In this document: in pieces, positions 27,440-36,478 of the stretch
How positions within the stretch are numbered: position 1 is the first letter of the stretch
Layout: every line of letters starts with the position of its first letter
Assembly: GCA_010671905.1 (NCBI GenBank)
Contig: JAAHII010000001.1
Span: 7,526,026-7,590,025 of the forward strand
Reading direction: 5' to 3'
Source: Leptolyngbya sp. SIOISBB
Lineage (GTDB): Bacteria; Cyanobacteriota; Cyanobacteriia; Phormidesmidales; Phormidesmidaceae
DNA length: 64,000 bases
Translations under genes and position numbers: made by a program
Notes under the pieces: generated by a model
What the model was told of the DNA's origin: nothing
What the model saw: the letters and a program-made list of their open reading frames with translations, nothing else
The model's database searches: none

Positions 27440-27784
27440 TCACCAGTGGCGTCTGACCAGCAGTTCAAGTTGGCGAATGACTTGTTTCAGGCGTTGGATT
27501 TCTGCCTTTAAGCGTCGATTTTCCGCCCGAAGGCCTTGGTTTTCTTGCTCTAGTAAAGCCCGATTAGCGAGTCGGTCTACTTCATTGCTAGACACTTTCA
27601 TCGGTTTTAGCTCATACGCACAGTTGCATACCGCCCAAAGTCTGTAGATGAGGCCGCGATAGCTCTGAACGGTTCTGTCACTGATCCTAGCTAATCGATT
27701 TCTCGTACGGGAGGACTGTAATAAAGCCGCATAAATTGCAGCAATGGCTTGACGGGAATTACGCTTACCCAATCCCCAGACCAT
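27440..27784 (-). CDS. Small coiled-coil protein, unknown function
   Basis: 114 residues. The N-terminal half is basic and helical (RQAIAAIYAALLQSSRTRNR, RISDRTVQSYRGLIYRLW); the C-terminal part (about 66-110) is a leucine-heptad coiled coil (ALLEQENQGLRAENRRLK). This could be a DNA-associated dimer; the basic helix next to a leucine heptad recalls bZIP-like layout, but this is only a resemblance. It lies convergent to the TPR-like gene with about 100 bp between them. No family is recognised. Confidence 0.6.
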   Translation of the reverse strand: MVWGLGKRNSRQAIAAIYAALLQSSRTRNRLARISDRTVQSYRGLIYRLWAVCNCAYELKPMKVSSNEVDRLANRALLEQENQGLRAENRRLKAEIQRLKQVIRQLELLVRRHW

Positions 27785-28010
27785 TTATTTTGGATCTGTA
27801 AAACCCGTTCTAGCATTCTGCCAAGAGCCTAGCCCAAGATGATTCAACAGTTTGCTTTGCTTGCAACAGCTCTGGGGGAACTATGCGCAGTCCCGGTCGA
27901 GGGTTCCTGCGATCGCCTAACTGTTCTCTGTAGAAATAGCATAAGTCCTTGGATGCCTTACAAACATTTCTATTTGGACATTAGGGAGCCACCTCACAGC
28001 CTTAAAATTC

Positions 28011-28271
28011 TCAACAACGCCGCGCGGGTCCGATGAGCGCTGAGATGCAATCCAATCGTTTCAATCCATCAATATCTGATGCCCTAATACTTCTCTTGCG
28101 GATGTCTTTAGGTACTATTGTTTTCTGAAACAATGCCAACTTCAATTCTTGAGTTGGGCACATTGAGGCTATGTTAGGGTGATTTACCGCTGCTACTGGT
28201 AGATTCTTTATTGCATCCACAAGTCGTGTTTGCGTTGCAGCGTATAGTTCTTCGGTCATTTCTGCATCCAT
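28011..28271 (-). CDS. Possible small hypothetical protein divergent from the SLOG gene
   Basis: 86 residues from the ATG at 28271 (MDAEMTEELYAATQ), a plausible soluble helical start, with the rest of mixed composition. Its ATG is 9 bp from the ATG of the SLOG gene on the other strand, and I see no ribosome site. It is included only because the N-terminal composition looks coding. Confidence 0.25.
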   Translation of the reverse strand: MDAEMTEELYAATQTRLVDAIKNLPVAAVNHPNIASMCPTQELKLALFQKTIVPKDIRKRSIRASDIDGLKRLDCISALIGPARRC

Positions 28272-28280
28272 CTTGAATAT

Positions 28281-29060
28281 ATGCCATCCCCCGTTCAGAT
28301 TTATCAACTGCAGGCAGTCACCAATGCTAACCACCAGGGCGTCCAGGTTGGTCTGGTAGAGCACATTGATGATGTCGCCAATTTTCTTGATAAAACTGGG
28401 CTAGGGGTAGCCTGCATGACTTTGGTAATTGTGGGGGGTGCCAGCGGTTTGGATGACGATCAACAGACTCAGCTGGATGGATTATTTCGTCGAGTCCTAG
28501 CTCCCCTAGCTCAGGAAATGCAACTTTATGTGGTGGATGGCGGTACCGATGCCGGGGTAATGCGGCTGATGGGGCAAGCCCGCGCGGCGATTAATGGTGA
28601 TTTCCCCTTGATTGGCGTCGCTCCACAAGCCCTTGTTAATTTGCCTGACCAGCCGGTCTCTCATCCTGATGCCTCGACGCTGGAACCCAATCACACCCAT
28701 TGCATTCTGGTTCCCGGCGAACAATGGGGAGATGAATCCCGTTGGATTTCTGAAATTGCAACTTATTTGTCGGGCAAGCACGAATCGATGACGATTTTGA
28801 TCAACGGCGGGTCAGTTACCGTTCGCGATGCCTATGCCAGCGTCGCTGCAGGGCGAGAAATTGTCATTATTGCTGGTACTGGGCGCATTGCAGACGATAT
28901 TGTGAACGCCCTGCGCTATAAGGTGGTGGAAGGTAAATCCGTTGATGATCCGCGATTAGCAAAACTCATTGACACTTCCGACGAGTTGCTTACGGCGATC
29001 GACTTAGACAATCGTCCGGCTGATTTCATTCAAGATCTCAAAACCTTACTCATGGAATAG
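28281..29060 (+). CDS. SLOG-domain protein, LSDAT/TRPM-like
   Basis: 259 residues. The whole protein matches the prokaryotic LSDAT (SLOG-in-TRPM) fold: LVIVGGASGLDDDQ (about residue 48), YVVDGGTDAGVMRLMGQA (about 84), a central substrate segment, ILINGGSVTVRDA (about 172) and IIAGTGRIADDIVNAL (about 196). SLOG domains are Rossmann-like and bind nucleotides or NAD-derived ligands such as ADP-ribose; animal relatives gate TRPM channels. It lies directly before a TIR protein on the same strand (113 bp). TIR domains release such ligands from NAD+, so sensing or processing a TIR product is a reasonable inference. Confidence 0.8.
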   Translation: MPSPVQIYQLQAVTNANHQGVQVGLVEHIDDVANFLDKTGLGVACMTLVIVGGASGLDDDQQTQLDGLFRRVLAPLAQEMQLYVVDGGTDAGVMRLMGQARAAINGDFPLIGVAPQALVNLPDQPVSHPDASTLEPNHTHCILVPGEQWGDESRWISEIATYLSGKHESMTILINGGSVTVRDAYASVAAGREIVIIAGTGRIADDIVNALRYKVVEGKSVDDPRLAKLIDTSDELLTAIDLDNRPADFIQDLKTLLME

Positions 29061-29088
29061 GCGATCGCCAAACTTGGGCTTGACTCTA

Positions 29089-29114
29089 GGCTATCGAGTC
29101 GCCACCCGATAGCC
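29089..29114 (+). terminator. Short hairpin between SLOG and TIR genes
   Basis: ggctatcg pairs with cgatagcc (8 bp) around a 10-base loop, 28 bp after the SLOG stop. It lacks a T-run and may only reduce read-through into the TIR gene. Confidence 0.35.
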
Positions 29115-29173
29115 AGGCAAAATTCCTTCGATATGATAGGAGGCAAGGATTTTCTGCCAGCGGCCGTACAGAT

Positions 29174-32100
29174 ATGGCTGCCCCTAGCATCAGTAATCAG
29201 GAGTGCTCATGGGGAGACGACGCGCTGGATGCGCTACTAAAAGGTGAACCCAGAAAACGGCCGTCGCGGCTGCCAGGGCTCAAGTTGGCGGATATCTTGA
29301 CGATGCCGCCAGAGCAGCAGTCGCTCGTGAATTGGCTACTGCGCCACTACGAGGCTAATGCCCAGACAATTGCCAATAACCTGAATCACCCCCCCCAGCA
29401 AGTACAAACTAGTCTGGATACGCTGGTTCAACAAGGTCTACTCAAAACAATTGAGCGCCAAGGAGCCACCCTTTATCGGGTCAAGCTGGCTCCCAAATCG
29501 GGTCGGCAGATGCCTACCGATGTCTGGCAAGTGTTGGATAGTGACACTAAGCAAGCCAACGTTTTTGTCTCTTACTCTCGGCGGAATAAGGAGTTTGTGC
29601 AAGAACTGCATGGTGCCCTAGCAGCCACTGGACGCGAAGTCTGGGTGGATTGGGAAAATATTCCTGTAGCGGTGGATTGGTGGCAAGAAATTCAACTGGG
29701 GATTGAGCTGGCGGATACCTTTGTCTTTGTGCTGAGCCCCGACTCGGTGGCGTCTAAGGTGTGTAGACAAGAAATTGAGGAAGCGCTACAGCATAATAAG
29801 CGCCTTGTACCAGTAGTTTGCCAAGATGTACAGCCGGATCAAGTACATCCTGAACTCGCTCGACTGAATTGGATTTTCTTACGTTCTCAAGATGATTTTC
29901 AAAAGGGCTTTAAGGATCTACTGGAAGCCCTCGACCAAGATTTAGATTACGTGCGCACTCACACGCGCCTTTTAGTGCGAGCGCTGGAATGGGATCGCAA
30001 CGATCGCGACGGCAGCTATTTACTCCGGGGGGCAGACCTCGATCGCGCCAATCGTTACCTCGCTCAAGGCAAAGACCAAGAACCCCGACCCACGGCTCTG
30101 CATCATCAATATGTCATCGCGAGTGGTGAGGTCGAAGCCGCTGCTCGCGAGGTCGAACTACGACGCCAAAAAGCCGCCATGGCCGGACAACAACGATGGC
30201 TACAACTCGTGACGGCAGTATCGGTGCTGGCGGTTGCGATGGGCATTACGAGTTGGGGGCTATCGCGACAGGCGCAACAGGCACAAATACAGGCTGAGCG
30301 CTCCCGGATTAGAGCCCTGAATCAGTCAGCACAGGCCTTGTTTTTATCTGACCAGCGCTTTGATGCCCTGTTGGCAGCCACCCAAGCAGGGCAGCTTTTT
30401 AAGACCTTAGAACCAGAGCTGCAAATGCCGGAGCTGCGATCGCAGGTACTCAGTGCCCTACAACAAACGTTGTTTTGGGTGCAGGAGCGTAATCGATTGG
30501 AGGGACATACGGGCACTGTATGGCAAGTGGCCTTTAGTCCCGATGAGCAAAAACTGGCTTCGGTCAGTGCTGACGGCAATATTCGTCTTTGGGGCTTGGA
30601 TGGTACTCCTCTCAGTGTTTTAGAGTGTGACGGCTATCCGCTGCTCGATCTGGACTTTGCCCCCGATGGTGAACGCCTAGTGGCGGTTGACGCCGATGGC
30701 TCCCTGCATTTATGGAGCGCCGACGGCACTTTGGCCGCAACCTGGCAGGTGCATAAACAACCAACTCGGGCCGTGGCTTTTGCACCAGACGGCGATCGCA
30801 TTGCGACCGCTAGCGAGGATGCGACGGTCAAAATCTGGACGCCGGAGGGTGACTTGGTCGCCACCCTGAATGGTGATATTGGTGGCTTTCAAGCGCTCTT
30901 ATGGACAGCCGACAATCAAATCATCGCCGGAGATGAGCAGGGCAACGTTTATGTCTGGGATGCCTCTGGACAGCCACTCAGCAAGTTTCAAAGTTCACCG
31001 TCGGCCTTGATTGCCCTCGCCCTCAGCCCCAATGGCCAAATGTTGGCCGCCGTGGGCGCTGACCGCCGGGTCAGGCTGCACACCTTAGCGGATCAATCCC
31101 TAGTGCAAGATTTTCCGGCCCATGAGGGACCGATTTATAACGTGCAGTTCACCCCCGATGGTAAGCAACTCATTACGGTGGGCGATGACAAAGTGGTGCG
31201 CTTGTGGCAGCTAGATGGTACTGCCGCCGCTAACTTAGTGGGCCATACCGGCCTGATTGCCGCCCTCGCCATCAGTCCCGATGGCACAATGATTGCGACC
31301 TCTGGGGGCGATCACGCCATTCGTCTGTGGGATTTACAACGTGATCACTTGCATGTGCTACTGGGTCACCAGGGTCCTGTAAATAGTGTCGCCACCTCAT
31401 CCATCGAAGATCTCATCGCCTCGGGCGGGGTCGATGGTACCGTGCGCCTCTGGCAACAAGAAGGGAAATTCCGCCAAACCTTGACCGGGCACGCCAACTC
31501 AGTCAACGCTGTCGATTTTAGCCCTAGCGGTAGCCGTTTGGCTTCCGCTAGCACCGATGGCACTGTGCGCCTCTGGCAAAATTTCCAGTCGGATACACCC
31601 ACCACGCAGGTGCTGACCGGGCATGTCGGTGCTGTCAATAATGTGGCCTTTCACCCCGACGGCAATCTAGTCGCCTCAGTCGGTGAAGATCATACCCTCC
31701 GCCTATGGCAAGTTGATGGCACCTTGATCGCCACGATGGAAGCTCATCGAGATGGCGCATTTGGTGTGGACTTCAGTTCTGATGGTCAATATATCGTCAC
31801 CACTGGTTGGGACCACATCACCAAAATTTGGCCGGTTGAGGCGATCGCTAATGCCGAACCGAGAGTTCTGCAGGGACATCAGAGTTGGGTTTTAGCGGCC
31901 CAATTCAGCCCTGATAGTCAATTATTGGCTACCGCTAGCTATGACAATACGGTGAAACTTTGGCGCGTCAGTACCGGCGAACGACTCGCGACCCTCGAAG
32001 GCCATGAAGACGGGGTGCTTTCGGTGACCTTTACGCCCAGTGGGCAAAACATCATTACGGCTAGCAACGATAATTCCATTCGCATTTGGGATTTGGATGG

Positions 32101-32362
32101 TCAGTTAGTTTCGACTCTCTCAGGGCATACCCAAGGGGTGCGTGATGTGGCTGTCGATTCTGAAGAGGGTTATGTGGTGTCTGCCAGTAGTGATGGACGA
32201 GTCTTAATTTGGGAGCGGGAAGGTCTGGAGGATATCGATGCTTCATTGGCTAGCAGTTGTCGTTGGCTAGAGGATTACTTAGCCCACACCAGCCAGGTTG
32301 ATCCCGAATTGCAAACGCTGTGTCAGGGGCCGGAAGAAGCCGCAGTTTCGACTGCAGAGTAA
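29174..32362 (+). CDS. Winged helix-TIR-transmembrane-WD40 protein
   Basis: 1062 residues. Order: a winged-helix region (about 36-106; IANNLNHPPQQVQTSLDTL, GLLKTIERQG), TIR domain (about 125-250; NVFVSYSRRNKEF, VWVDWENI, WWQEIQLGIELADTFVFVL), a conserved linker found in cyanobacterial TIR-WD40 proteins (YVRTHTRLLVRALEWDRN, LLRGADLDRA), one membrane helix (about 342-364), then about fourteen WD40 repeats (440-1030). The Glu in WWQEI (about 172) is at the place of the NADase glutamate, so enzyme activity is likely. The propeller would be the sensor and the TIR the effector, as in bacterial defence proteins, but the trigger is unknown. Confidence 0.92.
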   Translation: MAAPSISNQECSWGDDALDALLKGEPRKRPSRLPGLKLADILTMPPEQQSLVNWLLRHYEANAQTIANNLNHPPQQVQTSLDTLVQQGLLKTIERQGATLYRVKLAPKSGRQMPTDVWQVLDSDTKQANVFVSYSRRNKEFVQELHGALAATGREVWVDWENIPVAVDWWQEIQLGIELADTFVFVLSPDSVASKVCRQEIEEALQHNKRLVPVVCQDVQPDQVHPELARLNWIFLRSQDDFQKGFKDLLEALDQDLDYVRTHTRLLVRALEWDRNDRDGSYLLRGADLDRANRYLAQGKDQEPRPTALHHQYVIASGEVEAAAREVELRRQKAAMAGQQRWLQLVTAVSVLAVAMGITSWGLSRQAQQAQIQAERSRIRALNQSAQALFLSDQRFDALLAATQAGQLFKTLEPELQMPELRSQVLSALQQTLFWVQERNRLEGHTGTVWQVAFSPDEQKLASVSADGNIRLWGLDGTPLSVLECDGYPLLDLDFAPDGERLVAVDADGSLHLWSADGTLAATWQVHKQPTRAVAFAPDGDRIATASEDATVKIWTPEGDLVATLNGDIGGFQALLWTADNQIIAGDEQGNVYVWDASGQPLSKFQSSPSALIALALSPNGQMLAAVGADRRVRLHTLADQSLVQDFPAHEGPIYNVQFTPDGKQLITVGDDKVVRLWQLDGTAAANLVGHTGLIAALAISPDGTMIATSGGDHAIRLWDLQRDHLHVLLGHQGPVNSVATSSIEDLIASGGVDGTVRLWQQEGKFRQTLTGHANSVNAVDFSPSGSRLASASTDGTVRLWQNFQSDTPTTQVLTGHVGAVNNVAFHPDGNLVASVGEDHTLRLWQVDGTLIATMEAHRDGAFGVDFSSDGQYIVTTGWDHITKIWPVEAIANAEPRVLQGHQSWVLAAQFSPDSQLLATASYDNTVKLWRVSTGERLATLEGHEDGVLSVTFTPSGQNIITASNDNSIRIWDLDGQLVSTLSGHTQGVRDVAVDSEEGYVVSASSDGRVLIWEREGLEDIDASLASSCRWLEDYLAHTSQVDPELQTLCQGPEEAAVSTAE

Positions 32363-32428
32363 CGTCTGAGACTGTGATCAGCAGCCGGTAGGGCGGCGTC
32401 AAGATAGCCCTGGCGGTGGGCACTGCCG

Positions 32429-33308
32429 CTAATCATCAATACCCGATTGCTCCCGGACGCTGCGAGCGATCGCGGAAACATCTTCATCCCCAAAGCCGCG
32501 ACCAATCAGCCCCGTCTCAATCTGCTCTACATAGGCCGCCATTGGTAACATTACCCCAAGTTCGCGGGCGGCCTCTAAGGCAATGTTGAGATCTTTGCGG
32601 TGTAGTCGCACTCGAAAGCCGAGAGGATAGTCGTTATTGATCATGTTGCCAGAACGATTGTCCAATCCCCAAGAGCCAGCTGCGCCGCCACTGACTGCTT
32701 GCACGACTTGCGTCATATCAAGATCCGCTTTCATGCCTAAAGCGAGTCCCTCCGCGATCGCCCAGTAGGTACCCGCCACAATGATTTGGTTAATGGCCTT
32801 GGTCGTCTGTCCGGCACCGATGGGGCCAACATGGGTAATGGTTTTGCCCATGGCTGCGAGGACGGGGCGCACCTTTTCCACCACGGCAGCATCACCACCA
32901 GCCATGATCGACAGCGTGCCCTTTTGGGCTCCTTCGGATCCCCCAGATACCGGTGCATCCACCATGTCGATTTGCTTTTCTGCCAGGGCGGCGGCGATTT
33001 GTCGAGTCACCGTGGGGCTAATAGTCGACATATCGACGACCACGGTGCCGGGTTGTGCCCCGTGAATGATACCGTGGTCACCGAGAATGACAGCCTCCAC
33101 ATCGGGGGGTGTCGCTGACGCAGGTAATGACGATTTCTGACGACTTAGCCGCTACTTGTGGTGACTCGGCGCGCTGTCCACCGGCTTCAGCAATTGAGAG
33201 TTCGCGATCGCGGGTGCGATTATGCACCGTGACCTCGTGCCCCGCTTTGAGTAAATTCAGGGCCATCGGGGTGCCCATCGTACCTAGACCCACAAATGCA
33301 ACTTTCAC
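32429..33308 (-). pseudogene. HIBADH/tartronate-semialdehyde reductase family, +1 frameshift
   Basis: The N-terminal frame starts at 33308 with the NAD(P) motif (FVGLGTMGTPMALNLL) and runs into a shifted frame after VSDTP; the rest continues in another frame from VEAVILGDHGIIHG. The change lies in a run of six G (33104-33109); with five G a single 292-residue protein would form. The remainder is intact: substrate signature DAPVSGGSEGAQKGTLSIM, catalytic Lys in GAGQTTKAINQI and the C-terminal helical domain. The family reduces tartronate or hydroxybutyrate semialdehydes; in cyanobacteria the glycerate route is likely. An internal ATG near 33100 would give only the C-terminal part. Confidence 0.82.
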
Positions 33309-33898
33309 CTGGCGCTTCCCTCGGTTGTCGACTTTTCCTTAGGCTACAACGGTGTCCTCAATAGGCAACCCCAAGGCCAATGCAGCGCAGACACCGAGTT
33401 AGCACAGCTTGCTTTAAGTTGCTGAGCTTGCCAGCATTATTGTGTCTGACAAATGCGAGTACACCTCACATTCTAATGAGATGCCTGCTCACCGCTCACT
33501 TGCATAAGCCAGGCAATTGCGTTCAACTTTGGTGTACAGTTCATCCCTTTCGATCGTCACCTATGGGATAAGGGGCAAGGATTTCAGGGTTTGTGCTGTA
33601 CCTTACGGGCACGGGAACCGCTGTATAGCCGACATTCCGAACTTATAACTGGCACATTCGATATTTAAACGAGGCAATGAGGTTTTTAGAGACACTAATC
33701 AGGAATGATTCTCAACAACGAGATCTTGTTGGGAATTTGTTGCTAGTGGCTCAACTGACTTTATGCCATACAGGTCTTGTTATTCAAGGGCTCCAGCGTT
33801 AATACCTGAGGGCAACACTTCAAAGTGCGGAAAGTGGGTTAGAAGGGTATATTTAATTAACGATTTATTCTACCTACACATTTTATTCAGCTCTCCCT
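33309..33898. other. Intergenic region, 0.6 kb
   Basis: No gene recognised; short frames lack ribosome sites and domains. The sequence becomes AT-rich toward 33898 and should contain the promoter for the photosystem assembly-like cluster that starts at 33899. Confidence 0.4.
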
Positions 33899-34378
33899 AT
33901 GATCCAGCAAATTGAACAACTTTGCGTTGAGGCAGATGGTCGTTATGCTACTGACGCTGAGTTAATATTCTTTCAAAATTATCTCAGTACAGCAAGATTG
34001 CGATTTTTGCTCTATCAAAAACTGCAAAAACTCGAACCTCAAATCATCCAACAAGTTCTTAAAGAACTGCAGACGAAAGAGCCGAACCTGCTCATTATCA
34101 ATGGACAAGATCTGACGGCGAAGTGGCAACGAGATACTGTCCGACTGCTGCGTTATGCAGCCACTGCCGTGTTGTCCGACGATATCGAGCTCTTTAGAGA
34201 GAGCTTGTTGATGTGGTTTCAGACCATCATGAGATCCTTTCAGGCTGAGCACAGCTGTGAAGCAACTTATCGAGCGATGCAGCAAGTCCTGAAAGAGATG
34301 TTGAGGGCAGACGAAGCAGCCTTATTTTGTCCGCTGATTGAGATGAGTCAGGTAACACTAGGCCAATCTCAGACTTAA
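33899..34378 (+). CDS. Phycobilisome-like (globin-fold) helical protein, PAP cluster
   Basis: 159 residues, all helical. The segment RDTVRLLRYAATAVLSDDIE (about 82-101) matches the pattern of phycobilisome subunits (RY-x3-V/M-L-x-D-D), but the chromophore cysteine motif is absent, so it should carry no bilin. It resembles the protein at 35936-36454 in size and motif. In Synechocystis, related proteins are encoded in the slr0144-slr0152 cluster linked to photosystem II assembly. It precedes the rest of the cluster by 475 bp. Confidence 0.7.
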   Translation: MIQQIEQLCVEADGRYATDAELIFFQNYLSTARLRFLLYQKLQKLEPQIIQQVLKELQTKEPNLLIINGQDLTAKWQRDTVRLLRYAATAVLSDDIELFRESLLMWFQTIMRSFQAEHSCEATYRAMQQVLKEMLRADEAALFCPLIEMSQVTLGQSQT

Positions 34379-34854
34379 CTCAGTGAGTCACAGGTTATAA
34401 GATCACAGTCATATAATCCTGGAAATTTGAGTAGTTGAAAGAGTCAAACTTCTACACCAGTAGCTCAATATTGCTCATCTTGATTTTGGCCGCCAATTCT
34501 CATGGAAATTCGACAGATAGTTGAAGTCTTTTTTAAGTTCCAGCAACGTTGGAGAATTCCTTGAAAGAAGGTAGTATGGAGCAGCGATCGCACATCAAGA
34601 TAACCATGGCAGTAGCTTTCAAAGGATTGTCTCTCCGTTCCTTTGCTCTTAAACCAGCCAGGCCATTGGCTTGACACTGGTTTCTATCGCAATATCGCTC
34701 TCTTGTGATCTTCCGCTCAGCAACCTGCTCACTGTTGATAAATAGTTATCAAGCTTAAGATTTTTCAATTTCTGCTTGTAATCGTTGATGTTAGTTCTCC
34801 GGTGGGCACCTTACAGTCAACAGCGCATTAAAACGAGCTTCTGGACAGTACACT
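34379..34854. other. Intergenic region inside the PAP-like cluster
   Basis: About 475 bp. A minus-strand frame (34465-34677) encodes an unrecognised basic peptide (SYCHGYLDVRSLLHTT) with a faint similarity in layout to the minus-strand frame near 2938-3162; both may be worn IS fragments. The end should carry the promoter of the V4R gene. Confidence 0.35.
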
Positions 34855-35541
34855 ATGTCAACCAGTTTGTTAACTAACACCCATCAACTTCATGACCGCC
34901 ATCCTAAGAAGCACAATCACTACAGCTTCAGGGATTTTTTCCAGTTCAACCCAGAAGCGGGCAGTGTTGTCGATTGGAACGGTAGTCGCAACTTCTTCTC
35001 CAGCGAAGACTTTATTATCGGTCTCCTGGAAGGGTTAGATGAAGAGGTGGGTGAAGCCTCGGCTGCCATTATGTATTCCATCGGTTTGGAGTGGGGAAAA
35101 CACGACTCCTTATTTTTTGAAAGTTGGTTTGAGAAAGAATTTGGCATGAGTGCCCGTAAAGCCAACCTCATGTTCTTGCTAGAAACTTGGTGGTGGCCCT
35201 TTACTTCTCAGGGCTGGGGCCGATGGGAAGTAGATATGAGCGATCGCAAGCAAGGATTCATGTTTATCAACGTGTTTGACTCCGCTGTTGCCCGCACCTT
35301 AGGAGACGTTGGCAAGCCCGTTTGTCATATTTATGCGGGCTTGTTTGCTGGCTTCTTCACCGAAATGGTACGCAAGCAGCTGAGTTGTATTGAGATTCAG
35401 TGCTACTCCATGGGAGAGACTTACTGCAAATTCTTGCTAGGGGGCAAAGAACGTATCGATGCCGCCGCCTTTTGGATGAATGAAGGAGCTACCGCCCGGG
35501 ATATTGAAAAACGTCTGCGGGCAGGGGAGGCTCAAGGATGA
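34855..35541 (+). CDS. V4R-domain protein (Slr0144/Slr0147-like), PAP cluster
   Basis: 228 residues. The C-terminal half is a V4R (4-vinyl reductase-type) domain: AVARTLGDVGKPVCHIYAGL, FFTEMVRKQLSC and the cysteine-containing end CYSMGETYCKFLLGG. V4R is a small-molecule-binding fold; two such proteins occur in the Synechocystis PAP operon needed for efficient photosystem II assembly. The upstream part (SFRDFFQFNPEAG, ETWWWPF) is helical and Trp-rich. The stop overlaps the next start by ATGA, so translation is probably coupled. An active reductase role is not supported by sequence alone. Confidence 0.85.
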   Translation: MSTSLLTNTHQLHDRHPKKHNHYSFRDFFQFNPEAGSVVDWNGSRNFFSSEDFIIGLLEGLDEEVGEASAAIMYSIGLEWGKHDSLFFESWFEKEFGMSARKANLMFLLETWWWPFTSQGWGRWEVDMSDRKQGFMFINVFDSAVARTLGDVGKPVCHIYAGLFAGFFTEMVRKQLSCIEIQCYSMGETYCKFLLGGKERIDAAAFWMNEGATARDIEKRLRAGEAQG

Positions 35542-35865
35542 GTACCTCACAGATGCAGGGACATCGCCATGGCCACCAGGCCTTAGACAAGAGTTGGTCG
35601 ACGATTTCAGTCCGCGATTTTTTTTGAGCAAATACCGTGGACTGGCGTTCCAGAAAACATTTCAGAGAGCGCATCTGGCAGTTCTTCGACTGATACCACT
35701 GAAGCCAACAGCCTGAATCTCAAGCTTAAAGTCAGCGAATATTTCAACCGGTTTCCTTGGGATGGTCAACCGGATATTGCGGTTCCTCTCATCCCCGTAG
35801 CTATCCAACCAGATTTGTCGGCTGATAACGACATCACTTTAGAAGGCTTTGCTGACCTCTTTTAA
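35538..35865 (+). pseudogene. Small PAP-cluster protein (Slr0145-like) with a +1 frameshift
   Basis: Starts at the ATG overlapping the preceding stop (ATGA) and reads to SVRDFF, then hits TGA after a run of eight T (35618-35625). With seven T the frame continues (EQIPWTGVPENIS, later YFNRFPWDGQPDIA, LSADNDITLEGFADLF) to 35865, a 108-residue protein. Position between the V4R gene and the phycobilisome-like gene matches slr0145. The continuing frame is well composed and ends before the next gene's ribosome site, so the break is recent or artefactual. Confidence 0.7.
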
Positions 35866-35935
35866 AGTTGTTAGTGGTTGATTTCCCCCCATAGTTTGTT
35901 GGCGCTGCCTGTACTCATCAATTTGGAGTATTTCT

Positions 35936-36454
35936 ATGAATCCCAAACTCGAAGCCTTGTTTGACGAACCGGAGAAGGCGTATCTAACAACAGACGAATT
36001 AAACGCCTTGAGCCAATTTGTGAGTTCGCTGCCAGAGCGCATTAACTTTTACCAGCGCCTGCGGAACGAGGAAGTCACACTGATGCAAGCCATTGCTGAT
36101 TCTCTGCAGCAACAGTTTCCTCAAGAGTCAGAAGAAAAACTCAAACGCAGCTTGCAAAGCGGCATTTTGATGATGCGCTACGCCGCGATGGCGATGTTGA
36201 CAGATGATCTCGATATGGTGACTAAACGCTTAGAAACCTGGCTGCCGGAAATTGTCGAAGCTTACGACACCAAAGTGATTGATATTGCGCTTTACCAATT
36301 GATCAAAACCCAGTTTGCTAGTCGGTTTTCTCCTGCTCAGATGGCGCTGCTGTCGCCTGGTATCGATGCTGCAGAGCGCCTGATTGCGGGTGAGCAGTCA
36401 CCCACTGAGTCGGCAGATGCGATCACCAGTGAGTCTTTGGCCAGCTTGTTCTAA
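35936..36454 (+). CDS. Phycobilisome-like (globin-fold) helical protein 2, PAP cluster (Slr0146-like)
   Basis: 172 residues, helical, starting with a good ATG 71 bp after the small gene. LKRSLQSGILMMRYAAMAML and the following TDDLDMVTKRLETW match the phycobilisome-subunit helix pattern without a bilin-binding cysteine. It is similar to the protein at 33899-34378, most clearly in RYAA...LxDD. Its place between the small gene and the second V4R gene matches slr0146. A structural role in photosystem assembly is inferred from the cluster, not from motifs. Confidence 0.78.
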   Translation: MNPKLEALFDEPEKAYLTTDELNALSQFVSSLPERINFYQRLRNEEVTLMQAIADSLQQQFPQESEEKLKRSLQSGILMMRYAAMAMLTDDLDMVTKRLETWLPEIVEAYDTKVIDIALYQLIKTQFASRFSPAQMALLSPGIDAAERLIAGEQSPTESADAITSESLASLF

Positions 36455-36478
36455 TCATATTTGCAGGAAGAAAAAGCT

